Both the position numbers and the translations under genes were made by a program. From NCBI RefSeq assembly GCF_018143015.1, contig NC_054755.1, forward strand, positions 14,328,778-14,392,777: 64,000 bases of DNA, in the 5' to 3' direction. Source of the DNA: Lytechinus variegatus (taxonomy: Eukaryota > Echinodermata > Echinoidea > Temnopleuroida > Toxopneustidae). This document shows, piece by piece, positions 36,759-47,594 of the stretch (position 1 is the stretch's first letter; each line of letters starts with the position of its first letter). Under the pieces are notes generated by a model. That model was given only the letters and a program-made list of their open reading frames with translations, ran no database searches and had not been told where the DNA came from.

Positions 36759-37036
36759 TTAAAGGTCTAGTCCACCTAAAAAATAGTGTAATTTGAATCA
36801 AAGAAAAATCAGACAAGAATAATGCTGACAATTACATCAAAATCGGATGTAGAATGAGAAAGTGGGGACATTTTAAAGTTTCGTTTATTTTTCACAAAAT
36901 ATAGTTATAGGGCCTATGCACAATTTAGTCACATGCAAATGACAAAATCGATGATGTCCCTCACCCTCACTCACCACTTCTATTGTGTTTTATTGTTTGA
37001 AATCTACAATATTTCAATCTTTACAGATTTGACAAT
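36759..37036. mobile_element. Left half of a family A MITE
   Basis: It starts TTAAAGGTCTAGTCCACC and follows the family A interior (AAAATCGGATGTAGAATGAG, CGATGATGTCCCTCAC) to about the middle, then stops at TTTGACAATAG. The right half is absent. Confidence 0.75.
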
Positions 37037-38099
37037 AGCTCTATGCTGTGACTAACAATTATTTACCATGTCATTACCGAGTCATAAAAGGTTTATTGTT
37101 TGAACATGTTTCTTAATAAGAATAAACAAATCAATCACTCATTTCATCATTTGGATAATTTTATTTCCATTTATTGAAAGACGTTCAAGTGCTAATTGAT
37201 GCCTCTCCATAGCCATAAGACACAATATGAACAGGCGCGATTCTAGACGAAAGTGTTTTTTTTTATTTGGTGGGGGGGGGGGGCGCTTAGTTGGGAAAAT
37301 TTTGACGTTGGTTTACTCATTACACTGAAAATGACCTATTGCTGCTAGCCTTATACTGACCAAGAAGCTGTACACCCCCTCCATTAAAATATTTGTAATA
37401 TGCGAGGGAGCGTAGCGACCGACAGACGAAAAAAAAAATCAAACTTTCAAAATGCTTGAGAACACCCTAATGGGTGTTAGGGCATTTAACGATAGGGGGG
37501 GGGGCTGTGATTCATGGGACTGGTACGTTCAGGATTTTTTTAAGAGCGATATTCTCATATTTTAGAGCCCTTAAATGCAAAAAAATGTATTATACAGAAT
37601 AAAGCAAGATATTGGGTTTTAATGTCAATGACACCCTTTTATTACGAGGGAATGTGGTGACCAGGTAGAAACATTTTGAAGTGAAACCTTAATTGCATTT
37701 GGAGCACTTTATGAACATCCGAATACATCTGCAACATCGTTAAGTTACTTAATTGTATACTCAGCATGTATACAGGCTGCAAATGAATGCACCCCAATAA
37801 TCACTGCCTTGTATACATAAGTCAACACGATCGAGTATTGTAGAAAATAGAATCAAATCATTCTACATGTTATGATGTTGCTTCTATCAGGAGGCCGCGC
37901 GATCTCGTGAGACCGCGACGTTTGTAGAACGAGCTGACAAAGGTGTGAACATATAGGTATATTACAGGCAAAAATAAGTATGTCCCACTGTTTTTTCGCA
38001 TGTTCTTACAATAACAAACCATGGTTTTTCATTTGCTTTCCTCGGATGAATAAAAGTTTTGGCATTGAAGATTATAGCTCTTTATTTTCAATTAGTCTC
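37037..38099. other. Intergenic DNA with decayed G-rich transposon ends
   Basis: CAGGCGCGATTCTAGACGAA at 37225 resembles the hAT-like end at 59973. It is followed by poly-G (37272) and GCGAGGGAGCGTAGCGACC (37401). No coding exon is supported. Confidence 0.35.
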
Positions 38100-38215
38100 A
38101 AGCCAATTGCCAACTCGTCTATCATAATTATGATTTACCATCAGCCTTTCCACTATCTACATGGTCTAATTGCCAATGTATCCACTCACCATATTAACCA
38201 GTTGGTTAAAAAGCC
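38100..38215. repeat. ACCAATTGG-type word array fragment
   Basis: The phrases CAATTGCCAACTCGTCTATC, GATTTACCATCAGCC, GGTCTAATTGCCAATG and ACCAGTTGGT match, partly in reverse complement, the array at 54011-54312. The 119-codon frame through it (37980-38339) is therefore probably not a protein. Confidence 0.5.
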
Positions 38216-38388
38216 TGTAGTATTTTCAAAATCTTATCGCTTTCCATTTCTCAAATTTGCCCATCATCTTCGAGAGGACATCACCCTTGGATACAGGTTA
38301 CCTCCACTCCTTGGCAATAAACATGCCAACAAGTGGTGACTCTCAAACACCGCACACTCACCTGTGACTCATAAATTCTCTGAATTGG

Positions 38389-38419
<31 letters not shown>

Positions 38420-39470
38420 TTGTTTACATTCTCCATCTCATTTGGGATGAAAAGTATTCCATGTACATGTACTTTCTTTTCTGGCACACTTCTCAAGGTT
38501 TCCTACTTTCGTAAACACGTGTTTTGAGAACGTCGTCAAATTACTTTATACCCCAGGCTTTATATTATGTGGACTTCCATCATCTCACTTGGAGCAAACT
38601 TCATCCACTTCATCTCACATACCAGTTATCGTACTACCCTTTTTCTCCGTCATTTCACTCAGAGAAAAATCCCAAATACCGCTTGTGCTAGTCAAGTTAT
38701 TTTTTGGTAATCTGTGTGATCTTGTGTATATTTTATACACGTATAAATACAAATACTGGGATCGTGCAATAATAATTGGACACATTGAAGAATTGTCTGT
38801 CGGATTTCTCTACACGACGCATAAAGTCGGTAAGTGGAGATTGGCTTCCATTTCCGCTTCAAGCCAATTACTCCATATAGCACTTGGACTAAATAGTTAT
38901 CGGCTTGGCCTTTAAAAGTCAAGGACACTTTCCCCTCAGTACACCGTTATTCAAAAGCAGAACTGAACCAAAGAAATATCAAGATTGCTTTCGTGATTCC
39001 GACCATGTTCCAACCACATACATTAACAATTGTGCCACGCCCATCCACACCCTTTCGATCGGTCACTCTGCCAGCAGCCACTGCCCTGCAAATATGGTCA
39101 GTCCAGCATTCAGTGACTACTAAGTACTGAAGCTAATGAAATATGGAGAATAATACCAACCACGTTCCGCCAAAAGAGGCAAAAACAGTGCAATGCCCTG
39201 CCAAAGGAAAACTTATCCGGCACGGTAAGTGGATCAGTTATCATATTTTATGTTTGGGTGTGCGTATGGGTGTATGTGCGCGGGTGGTATGCCTTTAAAA
39301 GAAAACTTGCAAATTAACTACAAATAACAAAGCAGGAACTAGGGACATGTACATAATGGTGTAAAAAGACATAAAATATTGGAGAAGTGGATGATTGTAA
39401 CAGAGTAGTTCTCCCGGAGACGCTACACATTATTGTTATATGCCTTTACTGGCATACCTTGGGTTGCGGC
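38216..39470 (+). other. Possible untranslated exon region, with a CT microsatellite
   Basis: (CT)n lies at 38393-38421. Two strong donors are seen on the + strand: TAAAGTCGgtaagtgg (about 38828) and CCGGCACGgtaagtgg (about 39221). A TATA-like GTATAAATAC lies at about 38740. No frame upstream of the donors is convincingly coding, so at most these are untranslated exons. Confidence 0.25.
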
Positions 39471-39830
39471 ATTGAAGGGGGGGGGGGGACCGGCAAAAAT
39501 TCCAGGTATTTACTTTGACTGACCTATTAGGGACAGTGCCATTGAACGGATATGTATCTCACTCATCAAATAATGCGAGCGTGATGCGCAATCTCAAGTT
39601 TTGATATTCAGCCCTGAAAAGGGACATTACAGCAATTTTTGTAATCACGATACGTACCTGTTTAGCTAAACAAATAATGCAAGCGCGAAGCGCGACCTGA
39701 CATTTTCGTGTATGACCCCAAACAGAGACATTTGAGGAATACAGTTTAGGAATCCATTAAGAATATATAGGCCTACTGTATATATAACCATAGCCATCTT
39801 ATGCGAGTGCCAAGACCAAAAAAGGAAAGA
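39471..39830. mobile_element. Poly-G element fragment with GCGAAGCGCG repeats
   Basis: A G-run of about 11 is followed by GACCGGCAAAAATTCCAGG and three loosely repeated blocks of about 110 bp, each with ATAATGCGAGCG / AATGCAAGCGCGAAGCGCGA / ATGCGAGTGCC. This is the reverse orientation of the array at 55690-56360. Confidence 0.5.
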
Positions 39831-39992
39831 GATAAGGGTGAAGTATGATATTTTATTTTCTGAATATTATGTCAAAATCTATCACAAAATTTGATCTTTT
39901 TTGTTTGCTCGCTTTGCCCCATCGCAACTTTTTTTTAAAAGATAATTTCTTTCCGATACGCCATATCTGACCCCCTCAAAAATTTTGCCTCA

Positions 39993-40487
39993 TTAAAGGG
40001 GAAGTTCACCCTGAAGAAAACTTTGTTGTAAAAATAGTAAAAAATATTGGTGAAGGTTTGAGGAAAATCCGTTAAAGAGTATAAGAAAGTTATTAGATTT
40101 CACAATTTTGGATTTGTGACGTCATAAACGAGCAGCTGCCCCATGTGTTATATAATATAAAATGTATGAATTTCAAATTTTGTATGGTTCATGATGACTT
40201 AATTTTGTTTTCTTTTCATGATCGGGTGTGAAATGATTTGTCTATTGATATACAAAAGTTACAGTGAAAACCATTTTCAATTTTCTGAGAAAATGGTATT
40301 TCATTGATTTTTTACCATTCGCTATGTAGGAATGCTGCTCGCATATGACGTCACAAATCAAATAATTGAAATTCTAATAACTTTTTAATTATTTGATGAT
40401 TTTTTCTCAAACCTTCGGCAATATTTTTTATCATTTTTTCTGCTATTTTTACAATAAACTTTTTGTCAGGGTGAACTTCCCCTTTAA
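39993..40487. mobile_element. TTAA-flanked MITE, family C, full length
   Basis: A 495-bp element with ends TTAAAGGGGAAGTTCACCCT and AGGGTGAACTTCCCCTTTAA, which are exact inverses. Subterminal inverted blocks include GACGTCA (GTGACGTCATAAACG versus ATGACGTCACAAAT) and a GAGGAAAAT-type helix. There is no coding sequence. High terminal identity suggests a fairly recent insertion. Confidence 0.9.
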
Positions 40488-40590
40488 ACCACTGCCCGTT
40501 CATACCATGATATGACTGGTAAATTTTTGCCCCCCCCCCTCCACCAACGACGCCTGTTACGCCCCTGCACACAATGACCTAAATAGTTTG

Positions 40591-40742
40591 CAGGCACAGA
40601 CCCTGATTGAAACTGATCAACAGGTGTGTCTCCACGCAAAGACTAGCAAATACAAAACTTTCTGTTTCACACAAGGCATATAGGCTGCAAGTCAGACCCT
40701 TTACTCGAGTAAGGGTTTGCACAGCAGACTATGTCGTAAAGG
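40591..40742. repeat. Dispersed repeat, copy 1
   Basis: It shares with 45173-45333 the blocks CTCCACGCAAAGACTAGCA, ATACAAAACTT, AGGCTGCA and AGGGTTTGC.CAGCAGACTA. Identity is about 80 percent by eye. The nature is unknown; the end resembles the palindromes at 36450. Confidence 0.7.
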
Positions 40743-41427
40743 GCTTACACGTGATGAGATTTATCTTTACCTGGTTTTTTTTTTGTAGAATCTGATCTAA
40801 AGTGGGCATGTTGAAGGTCGCACGCGCCCGATGATGTCGCTAATCACGGACCCTACTAGTATTTCAGGGGAATCCAACCCAAATACAAACGGTTTTGACT
40901 TTAAGAAAAAGAAAAATCAGACAAGTTGAAAGGGGAGAGTTGAATAGCGGACAAAGTGCTTCTCTAACTCCTTTACACCATTCTGTTTTATTTATTTTGC
41001 CCTTTCTACCACGACATTTTATGATCAACGCTGGATTCCCCTGTCCATATTCAGGGGGGGGGGATATAGTCCCTCCATACTTACAAATGTTGGTGTATAT
41101 GTAATAAACACACTCACACAAATCACACACTCAAATGGACCCCGCCCCCACATACAAATTATTTGACCCTGGGATTTGACCTATATTCATCGTCAGTTCT
41201 ACTCAAATCTCATCGCGTAATATTCGTAATATTAGTGCAACATAATGTTGAATTATTAATTTTTACCATGGATCCTATAGAACCATGATTTTACAAAAAG
41301 AAACCTCTGCAGATTATAAGTATGTTTAATTTTAGACATTCCCTAGACAGTCTCTTTTATTCAAACATCCTTTATCGATCGAATCTTGCCATATATACTC
41401 GGGTATAACCACCAAGAATTACCCTAC

Positions 41428-42033
41428 TTAAAGGAATGGTCCGGGCTGAAAATATTTATATCTAACTAAATAAAGTGAAATTTTCAGTGCAATATGCTGA
41501 ATATTTCATCAAAATCGGATAACAAATAACGAAGTTATTGAATTTTGAAGTTTATCAATATTTTGTGAGAACAGTTATATGCACATCGTCATGGGGTGGC
41601 CGATGATGTCACATCCCCACTTTCCCTTTTCCTTGTGTTATTACATGAGATCATAAGTGTTTCATTTTTCCATGCATGTGTAAATGATGCATGTCTCTCA
41701 TTTATGATAAAATAAGTTGCGGCAGTAAATAACTACATGTAATGAATTTAATCGGTTGTCCATCCAATTGTTTTAGTTCATGTTAGAAAATTTTTGAATA
41801 AACCTGATTTCATATAATAAAATTCAAAAGAAGAAGTGGGGATATGACATCATCAGCTTACCGAATGTTATAAAGACATGCCTAGAACTGTTTCACTGGA
41901 ATAATGCAAATCTTTAAAATTCAATAACTTCGTTACTGTTATCCGATTTTGATGAAATTTTCAGCATTTTGCTTTGTGAATTTTACTTTATTTTTCAAGA
42001 TATAAATATCTCCAGTCTGGATCATCCCTTTAA
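41428..42033. mobile_element. TTAA-flanked MITE, family B, full length
   Basis: The ends are TTAAAGGAATGGTCCGGGCT and AGTCTGGATCATCCCTTTAA. The interior matches 6687-7277 throughout, including AAAATCGGATAACAAATAAC and the inverse copy. It lacks the AATATTCATTAGG part next to the GGTGGCCGATGATGTC block. There is no coding sequence. Confidence 0.88.
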
Positions 42034-43445
42034 CAATTTATTTTGAGAAAAAGTGTCGCCTGCCTGCAAAGAACTCTTACAACATTTACGTAGGACCCGT
42101 TTATACTCACTACGCCCCAATGCTTCCTGTCAATAGAACTAGCTTGTAGCTTGATCGTGCCCCCTTGATTAGATGCCTCCATTATTGTTGTTTCCTTCTT
42201 CTGTTGTATCATTTTCTCTCTTTTATTGAAGCCCCACTCCATTTATCCATGGCCATCTGCTAAAAAATTTCGTCCGTTTTATATTTGCGTTCATTTTGAG
42301 TGTGATAAGCCTCTCGCTCCTTTGCTGTTGATCTCATTTTAAACGCATTCATTCAATATGTCATATATGCCTAATTTCAGAATTGTTTAGTTTATCTTAT
42401 GAAAATGTCGATATGAGATTATTGTATTGAGTTTGCTTTGCTATAACACGATGATTTGCATCTGTACGCTCATTAACTTTGCTGACTTTGTTTAAAATTG
42501 AAAATAAAACGAATAGGTGAAAACTGGGAGTAATAATTCTTTAGGGTGTTGTCTGAGCTAATGTTTCCTTTATTTTTTTTATTCGCTGCGAATAATGATT
42601 GTTCAGCCACAGGTGCGATGAATGCATGCAGTATGTACTTTACAAAGCAAAAATATACTTGGGTATACTTTGTATTTTTTTTTGCATCTATTTTTTCAAT
42701 TTACAAGAACTGAAGAAAAATCAACTGTAACTTTTAACCCTTTTTTGCCATTACGCTTTCTACAGGGATCTGTGGAAAATAGCACAGAACAGTAATTGAT
42801 TTAAAATGTGATAAAGTTATAATAACATTTACAAATTCATGAAATATTATTGAAGTCATGCTGTGATATGATACTATTCGAAGACAATTATGATGAAGAG
42901 TTTTCCTAGTAAATTTCAGATATGAGAACAGCCACTATCTAACAGCACAATTTTCTTTCCTGTTCGACGGTGCCACAAAATTCTGGGCCTTTCAGATCCG
43001 CAGAAGTATCAAACAACACAAACGTGATACTGCCAAAGGATGCTGCAGAACACCGTCTATCAAAAGCTCTTTTCAATTTCAAACTTATTCTAATAATTTT
43101 TTTATATCGGTTTTTATGTACAGTTCACTGCATAAGCCTGCACTTTTTTTTAATTTCATGAAAGCCTGGGACTGAGATTAAGCGCACTAGTGGCCACGAC
43201 CGAGAGGGAACGGATACTCCCTGTAGGATCGTAAATCCCATCAGCGAAGTGATTCGCTTGGGCCATTCAGGGCCAAACGGCCATTAAATTCTAGGTGTGG
43301 CCTTCGAGAGGATCATAAAAACTAACTTTTCTCTCGAAAATTTTGAGATGAAAATCCGTTAAAAATAGTTCAAAATGAGACACTTTTTCGGGAGAAGTGG
43401 CTCTCGTTTTATTGAGAGTAAAACGAGAGCAATTCCTGCTCGTGT
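42034..43445. other. Intergenic DNA, nothing firmly recognised
   Basis: AT-rich to about 43180, then a more GC-rich flank (GGCCATTCAGGGCCAAACGG) with CTCTCG/CGAGAG words near 43390-43430. That flank may belong to the element carrying word array 3. Confidence 0.35.
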
Positions 43446-43974
43446 TCATAGTGTATACCATTGATCATACCAATCATACCATTACAGGCACATACTACTG
43501 AGACACCATTGAATACCACTGAGACACCATTGTATACCACTGAGACACCATTGGTGTATGGTATACCATTCATTATACCAGTCATACCATTAGAGGCATA
43601 TACTACTGAGACACTATTGAATACCACTGAGACACCATTGTATACCACTGAGACACCATTGGTGTATGGTATACCATTGATCATACCAATCATACCATTA
43701 CAGGCACATACCACTGAGACACCATTGAATACCACTGAGACACCATTGGGTAATGGTATACCATTCGTCATACCAATCATATCATTAGTCACATACCGCT
43801 GAGACACCATTGGGTATATGGTATACCATTTACCATTAAATAAACTACCAATTACCATTAAGAACTTACCATTGAAACACCACTTAAATACCATTCGCGT
43901 ACCATTTACCATTCACATCACCATTCAACTACCATTCGGCACCATTCAAATACCATTGGCGATTTTTATAAGGG
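43446..43974. repeat. ACCATT word array 3
   Basis: Longer units (ACTGAGACACCATTGAATAC, GGTATACCATTCATTATACC) repeat with a period of roughly 160 bp, then break down into simple ACCATT words from 43830. The right end reads ACCATTGGCGATTTTTATAA then GGG, the inverse of the left end of array 1. The open frames on both strands (up to 167 codons) are by-products of the repeat. Confidence 0.9.
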
Positions 43975-45135
43975 TGGCAAGCCGTTTGTACCATAAAGGC
44001 GATAAACCGAGTTTATCGCCGATAAACTCGGTTTTTCGGTCGATAAACAGAGTTTATAAACTTAGTTTATCGATAAACAGAGTTTATCGACCGAAAAACT
44101 AAGTTTTTCACCGATAAACTCAGTTTTTCGGCGATAAACTCAGTTTATCAAGTGATAAACTGAGTTTATCGCGAGAAACTCTGTTTATCGTCGAAAAACT
44201 AAGTTTATCGCCGATAAACAGAGTTTTTCTCGATAAACTAAGTTTATCAAGTGATAAATTGAGTTTCTCGAGATAAACTCTGTTTATCGGCGATAAACCG
44301 AGTTTTTCAGCGATAAACAGAGTTATTTCGATAAACTATGTTTATCACTCGATAAACTTAGTTTATCGCCGAAAAACTAAGTTTATCGCCGATAAACTTA
44401 GTTTTTCGCTCGATAAACTAGGTTTTTCGAATTGAAAAACTTACTTTATCGAAATTGAAAAACCTAGTTCATCACTTGAAAAACCTAGTTTGTCGCCGAT
44501 AAACTAAGTTTTTCAAATCTGATAAACTAATTTTTTCGAATCTGATACACTGAGTTTATCGAAGAATGCCATTTGTCCCATAAAGGCGATAAACTAGGTT
44601 TTTCAAGTGATAAACTGAGTTTATCGAAGAACGCCATTTGTCCCATAAAGGCGATAAACTAGGTTTTTCATGTGATAAACTAGGTTTTTCATTTTCGATA
44701 AACTAGGTTTTTCGATTTTGATAAACTAGGTTTTTCGATTCTATAAACTAGGTTTTTCAAAATTGAAAAACTTAGTTTATCGAATAACTCTGTTTATCAA
44801 GTGAAAAACTTAGTTTATCGCGAAAAACTCTGTTTATCGGCCATGTAGTGGGCGATAAACATAGTTTTTCGCCGATAAACAGAGTTTATCTCGATAAACT
44901 CTGTTTATCACTTGATAAACTTAGTTTATCGAGAAAAACTCTGTTTATCGGCGATAAACTAAGTTTTTCGAAGATAAACAGACTTTCTCGCGATAAACTC
45001 AGTTTATCACTTGATAAACTGAGTTTATCGCCGAAAAACTGAGTTTATCGGTGAAAAACTTTATTTTTCGGTCGATAAACAGAGTTTATCGGCGATAAAC
45101 TCGGTTTATCGCCTTTATGGTACAAACGGCTTGCC
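43975..45135. mobile_element. Foldback element made of GATAAAC/GTTTATC palindromes
   Basis: A 1161-bp element whose ends are exact inverses over at least 50 bp: TGGCAAGCCGTTTGTACCAT, then AAAGGCGATAAAC, and the mirror at 45070-45135. Between them are several dozen short palindromes built from GATAAAC or GAAAAAC, a 2-4 base centre, and GTTTATC or GTTTTTC, spaced by 2-6 bases. Two internal partial copies of the terminal block (CCATTTGTCCCATAAAGGCG at 44570 and 44632) show internal duplication. It lies at the end of ACCATT array 3, inside that element's ATAAGGG/CATATGCG junction. There is no coding sequence. Confidence 0.92.
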
Positions 45136-45172
45136 ATATGCGTAGCTACTGTTTAACTCGAGCCTAGTCTGT

Positions 45173-45333
45173 AGGTACAGACCCTCATTGGAACTTTGAT
45201 CAACAAGTGTGCCTCCACGCAAAGACTAGCACATACAAAACTTGCTGTTTGCAAGAGAGCCTTCAGTGCACAGGGCATGAGTAGGCTGCACATTCAGACC
45301 CTTAACTCGAGCGAAGGGTTTGCCCAGCAGACT
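45173..45333. repeat. Dispersed repeat, copy 2
   Basis: The counterpart of 40591-40742, longer by a TTTGCAAGAGAGCC insertion, and followed by a C-run of about 14. Confidence 0.7.
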
Positions 45334-45407
45334 ACCACCCCCCCCCCCCCCATCGGCTGGCCAAAAAAGGGGAAGGAGAAAAAGAAGGAGAAAGGAAGAG
45401 AAACGTA

Positions 45408-46236
45408 CCCTGATAGCAGACATGGTCATAATCACGTGATAATTACGTCGTATTCTCGGCATACTGGTCGTAGACAATAAATATGACGTCTTTATGACGT
45501 AATTGCGACCATTTTTAACGCCGAGTTTATGTTGCATTTTTATTTGACCAGATTATGACGTGATTATGACGTCATTAATTCACCAGTCAATGACGAGTAA
45601 ATTTAAGATTTTGCATGACCAGAATATGATGTGATTATGACGTCATTTATTGACAAATCAACGACGAGTCTATCCACAATTTTACATGACCAGATTTTGA
45701 CGTGATTATGACGTCATTAATTGACCATTCAATGACAAGTAAAGTTAACAGTTTTGCATGACCAGAATATGACCTAAATATGACGTCATATATTGACAAA
45801 TCAAAGACGAATATATTACAATTTTATATGACCAGATAATGATGTGATTATGACGTAATTAATCAACCAGTCACGAGTAAATTTACTATTTTGCATGACC
45901 AAAATATACAACGTGATTATAATAATAATATGCAACATTTATATAGCGCTTAATACAAATGTTTCTAAGCGCTGCATACCATTACCCCGGCTTTAGCACG
46001 GCTACCCTGATCGGGCGCATCGAGCATTCCAAGGAATTTCTTCCTACCGGGTACCCATTTACTACACCTGGGTCGAGAGTGGCAATTGTAGATAAACGCC
46101 TTGCCAAAGGACGTGCTGTGGTGGGATTTGAACCCCGGTCCTTGTGGTTCACAGTCCGTAGACTTATCCACTAAGCCACAACACCTTCACGACGAGTGCA
46201 TTTACAATTTTATATGACCTCATTATGAAAACATTT
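45408..46236. mobile_element. TGACGTCA tandem array, left arm with CCCTGATAGCA end
   Basis: It starts at CCCTGATAGCA and continues into about six copies of a unit of roughly 80 bp with ATGACCAGAATATGACGTGA, TTATGACGTCATTAATTGAC and CAATGACGAGTAAATTTAC. Full TGACGTCA (CRE-type) palindromes occur in several units. A SINE (45918-46190) is inserted in the last unit. The array at 54800-55332 is related but runs in reverse. Confidence 0.85.
45918..46190 (-). mobile_element. tRNA-derived SINE, - strand
   Basis: Read on the - strand: A box TGGCTTAGTGG, B box GGGTTCAAATCCC-like (GGTTCAAATCCCACC), then a body with ACCCAGGTGTAGTAAATGGG and TACCCGGTAGGAAG, an AAGCGCT...AGCGC hairpin, and a short (ATT)n tail at 45918-45932. 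The head is well preserved, so the copy is younger than the one at 14003. It is not a tRNA gene: no acceptor-stem closure is visible. Confidence 0.85.
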
Positions 46237-46689
46237 ATATATATATATATATATATACAACCATAGGCAGCGAAAGCGCGGGGGGACAGAAGGGGGGACG
46301 TTCCCCCCTTCTAATTTGTTTGTTGATATAATAACCTTTTTTTTGCTTGTCTACTTTGTTTCCTGCATGCATCCCCCTTAATTCACGTGGGCCCCCACCC
46401 CTCCCTGAAATGTTTGTGTCTCCCCCCTCCCTAAAATTTAGGTTGATAACCCCCCTTTTTTTGCTTGTCAAATATTTTTGGTAATCCACTCCCCTAAATT
46501 CAAATGTCAATTTTTTTGCCTGCGTCCATCCCTAAATTTCAGATGGACCATGCATGCATCCCAAAATTTCAGATGGACCCCCCCCCCCTAAATTTTGTTG
46601 GCTTCCGCCGCCAATGCATACTACAAATACGTTTTCAAAATGTTCCCTTTATTTTTCTCCCGGTGTTTTCTTTAGCATAAATGTTTAAA
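46237..46689. other. TA microsatellite and C/G-rich decayed repeat
   Basis: (TA)n lies at about 46237-46257, followed by several similar lines of the form CCCCCCTAAATTTCAGATGG (46380-46600). These look like a loose tandem repeat with C-runs. Confidence 0.4.
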
Positions 46690-46944
46690 GGTTCTGTAGG
46701 TCGCCCGGGTAGGTCGTCGTCGAAAATTGATATTTCATTTGACACTTCAACCAAAACATGTTTCGAATGAAGACTAAATGCCAAGTCCGATCGTCAGCAG
46801 AGCGCGCACGTGATTCGTGTATTTGAAAATGCAACCGTTAATGAACGAAGTCGAGTCAAAGTGCTGGATCGTGCAATCGACGTCCGTAATAACTTGTTCT
46901 CAATTGACTGCCTGCCCTTTTTTGACATGTCAAGACACTTCAGG
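46690..46944 (+). other. Possible 5' exon, CpG-richer, with donor
   Basis: A CpG-richer stretch (GTCGCCCGGG, GCGCGCACGTG) ends in a consensus donor CTTCAGGgtaagc. One frame is open across it from 46810 but matches nothing I know. It could be exon 1 of the exon chain listed at 48975-51712. Confidence 0.25.
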
Positions 46945-47594
46945 GTAAGCATTTACATGTATACTAATATTCTATATATGTCTAAATTAGCTGGAGTATC
47001 AGTAGAAATCAGAATAACCTATCACTGATGAAGTTATTTCAAACTGCGGTATCGTGCGTGCCGGCGTAAGTCCCGCACGGTACGGTACGTGAAGTCGAAC
47101 CCTAGAGTTGTGGCGATGACAACGGCTCTCGAGCCGTGGCGTTTGCTGTTTTGACTGTGAACATGTAAAAACTTTTTCTTTGCTTTCATCTTTAAAACCA
47201 ATCATCAAACGTTGAAATACATTCTTATGACTTCTTAAATTTGATCTCAAAGAATAATTTTAGACCCTATTGATTATTCTCTAATTTGTATGGTGTGGAC
47301 GTTGTCAGCCATGGCATGGTGGTGGTGCTCTGCACAGTGCCCTTTCCTTGCCTTTTTCATAGGCCTAAGGCTTTGGCTTGGCCTACATTACATGTACCTT
47401 CAATTCAATTGATGTCTGTGCAGGCTCCACTTAACCACCGCTACACTGCGCTCCACCTACCCGAACCTCAACTCGGTGAACTTGTAATTTCGGATACTCC
47501 GAGTTTCAAAGGTGGGAAAAATAAAATGAATAGGCCCTATTTATCGTAAAAATTACTCCCCCCGGCCCCCAACCAACAATGCATTAAAGTTTAA
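46945..47594. other. Intergenic DNA, nothing recognised
   Basis: No supported features. Confidence 0.3.

Noticed and set aside
37980-38339. 119-codon open frame on the + strand
   Set aside because: It overlaps a fragment of the ACCAATTGG word array and matches no family I know.
43409-43912. 167-codon open frame on the - strand
   Set aside because: It lies wholly inside ACCATT array 3; the repetitive NGVSVVYNGVSVV-type peptide comes from the repeat unit.
46120-46190. A tRNA gene on the - strand
   Set aside because: A and B boxes are good, but the sequence continues into a SINE body with an (ATT)n tail.
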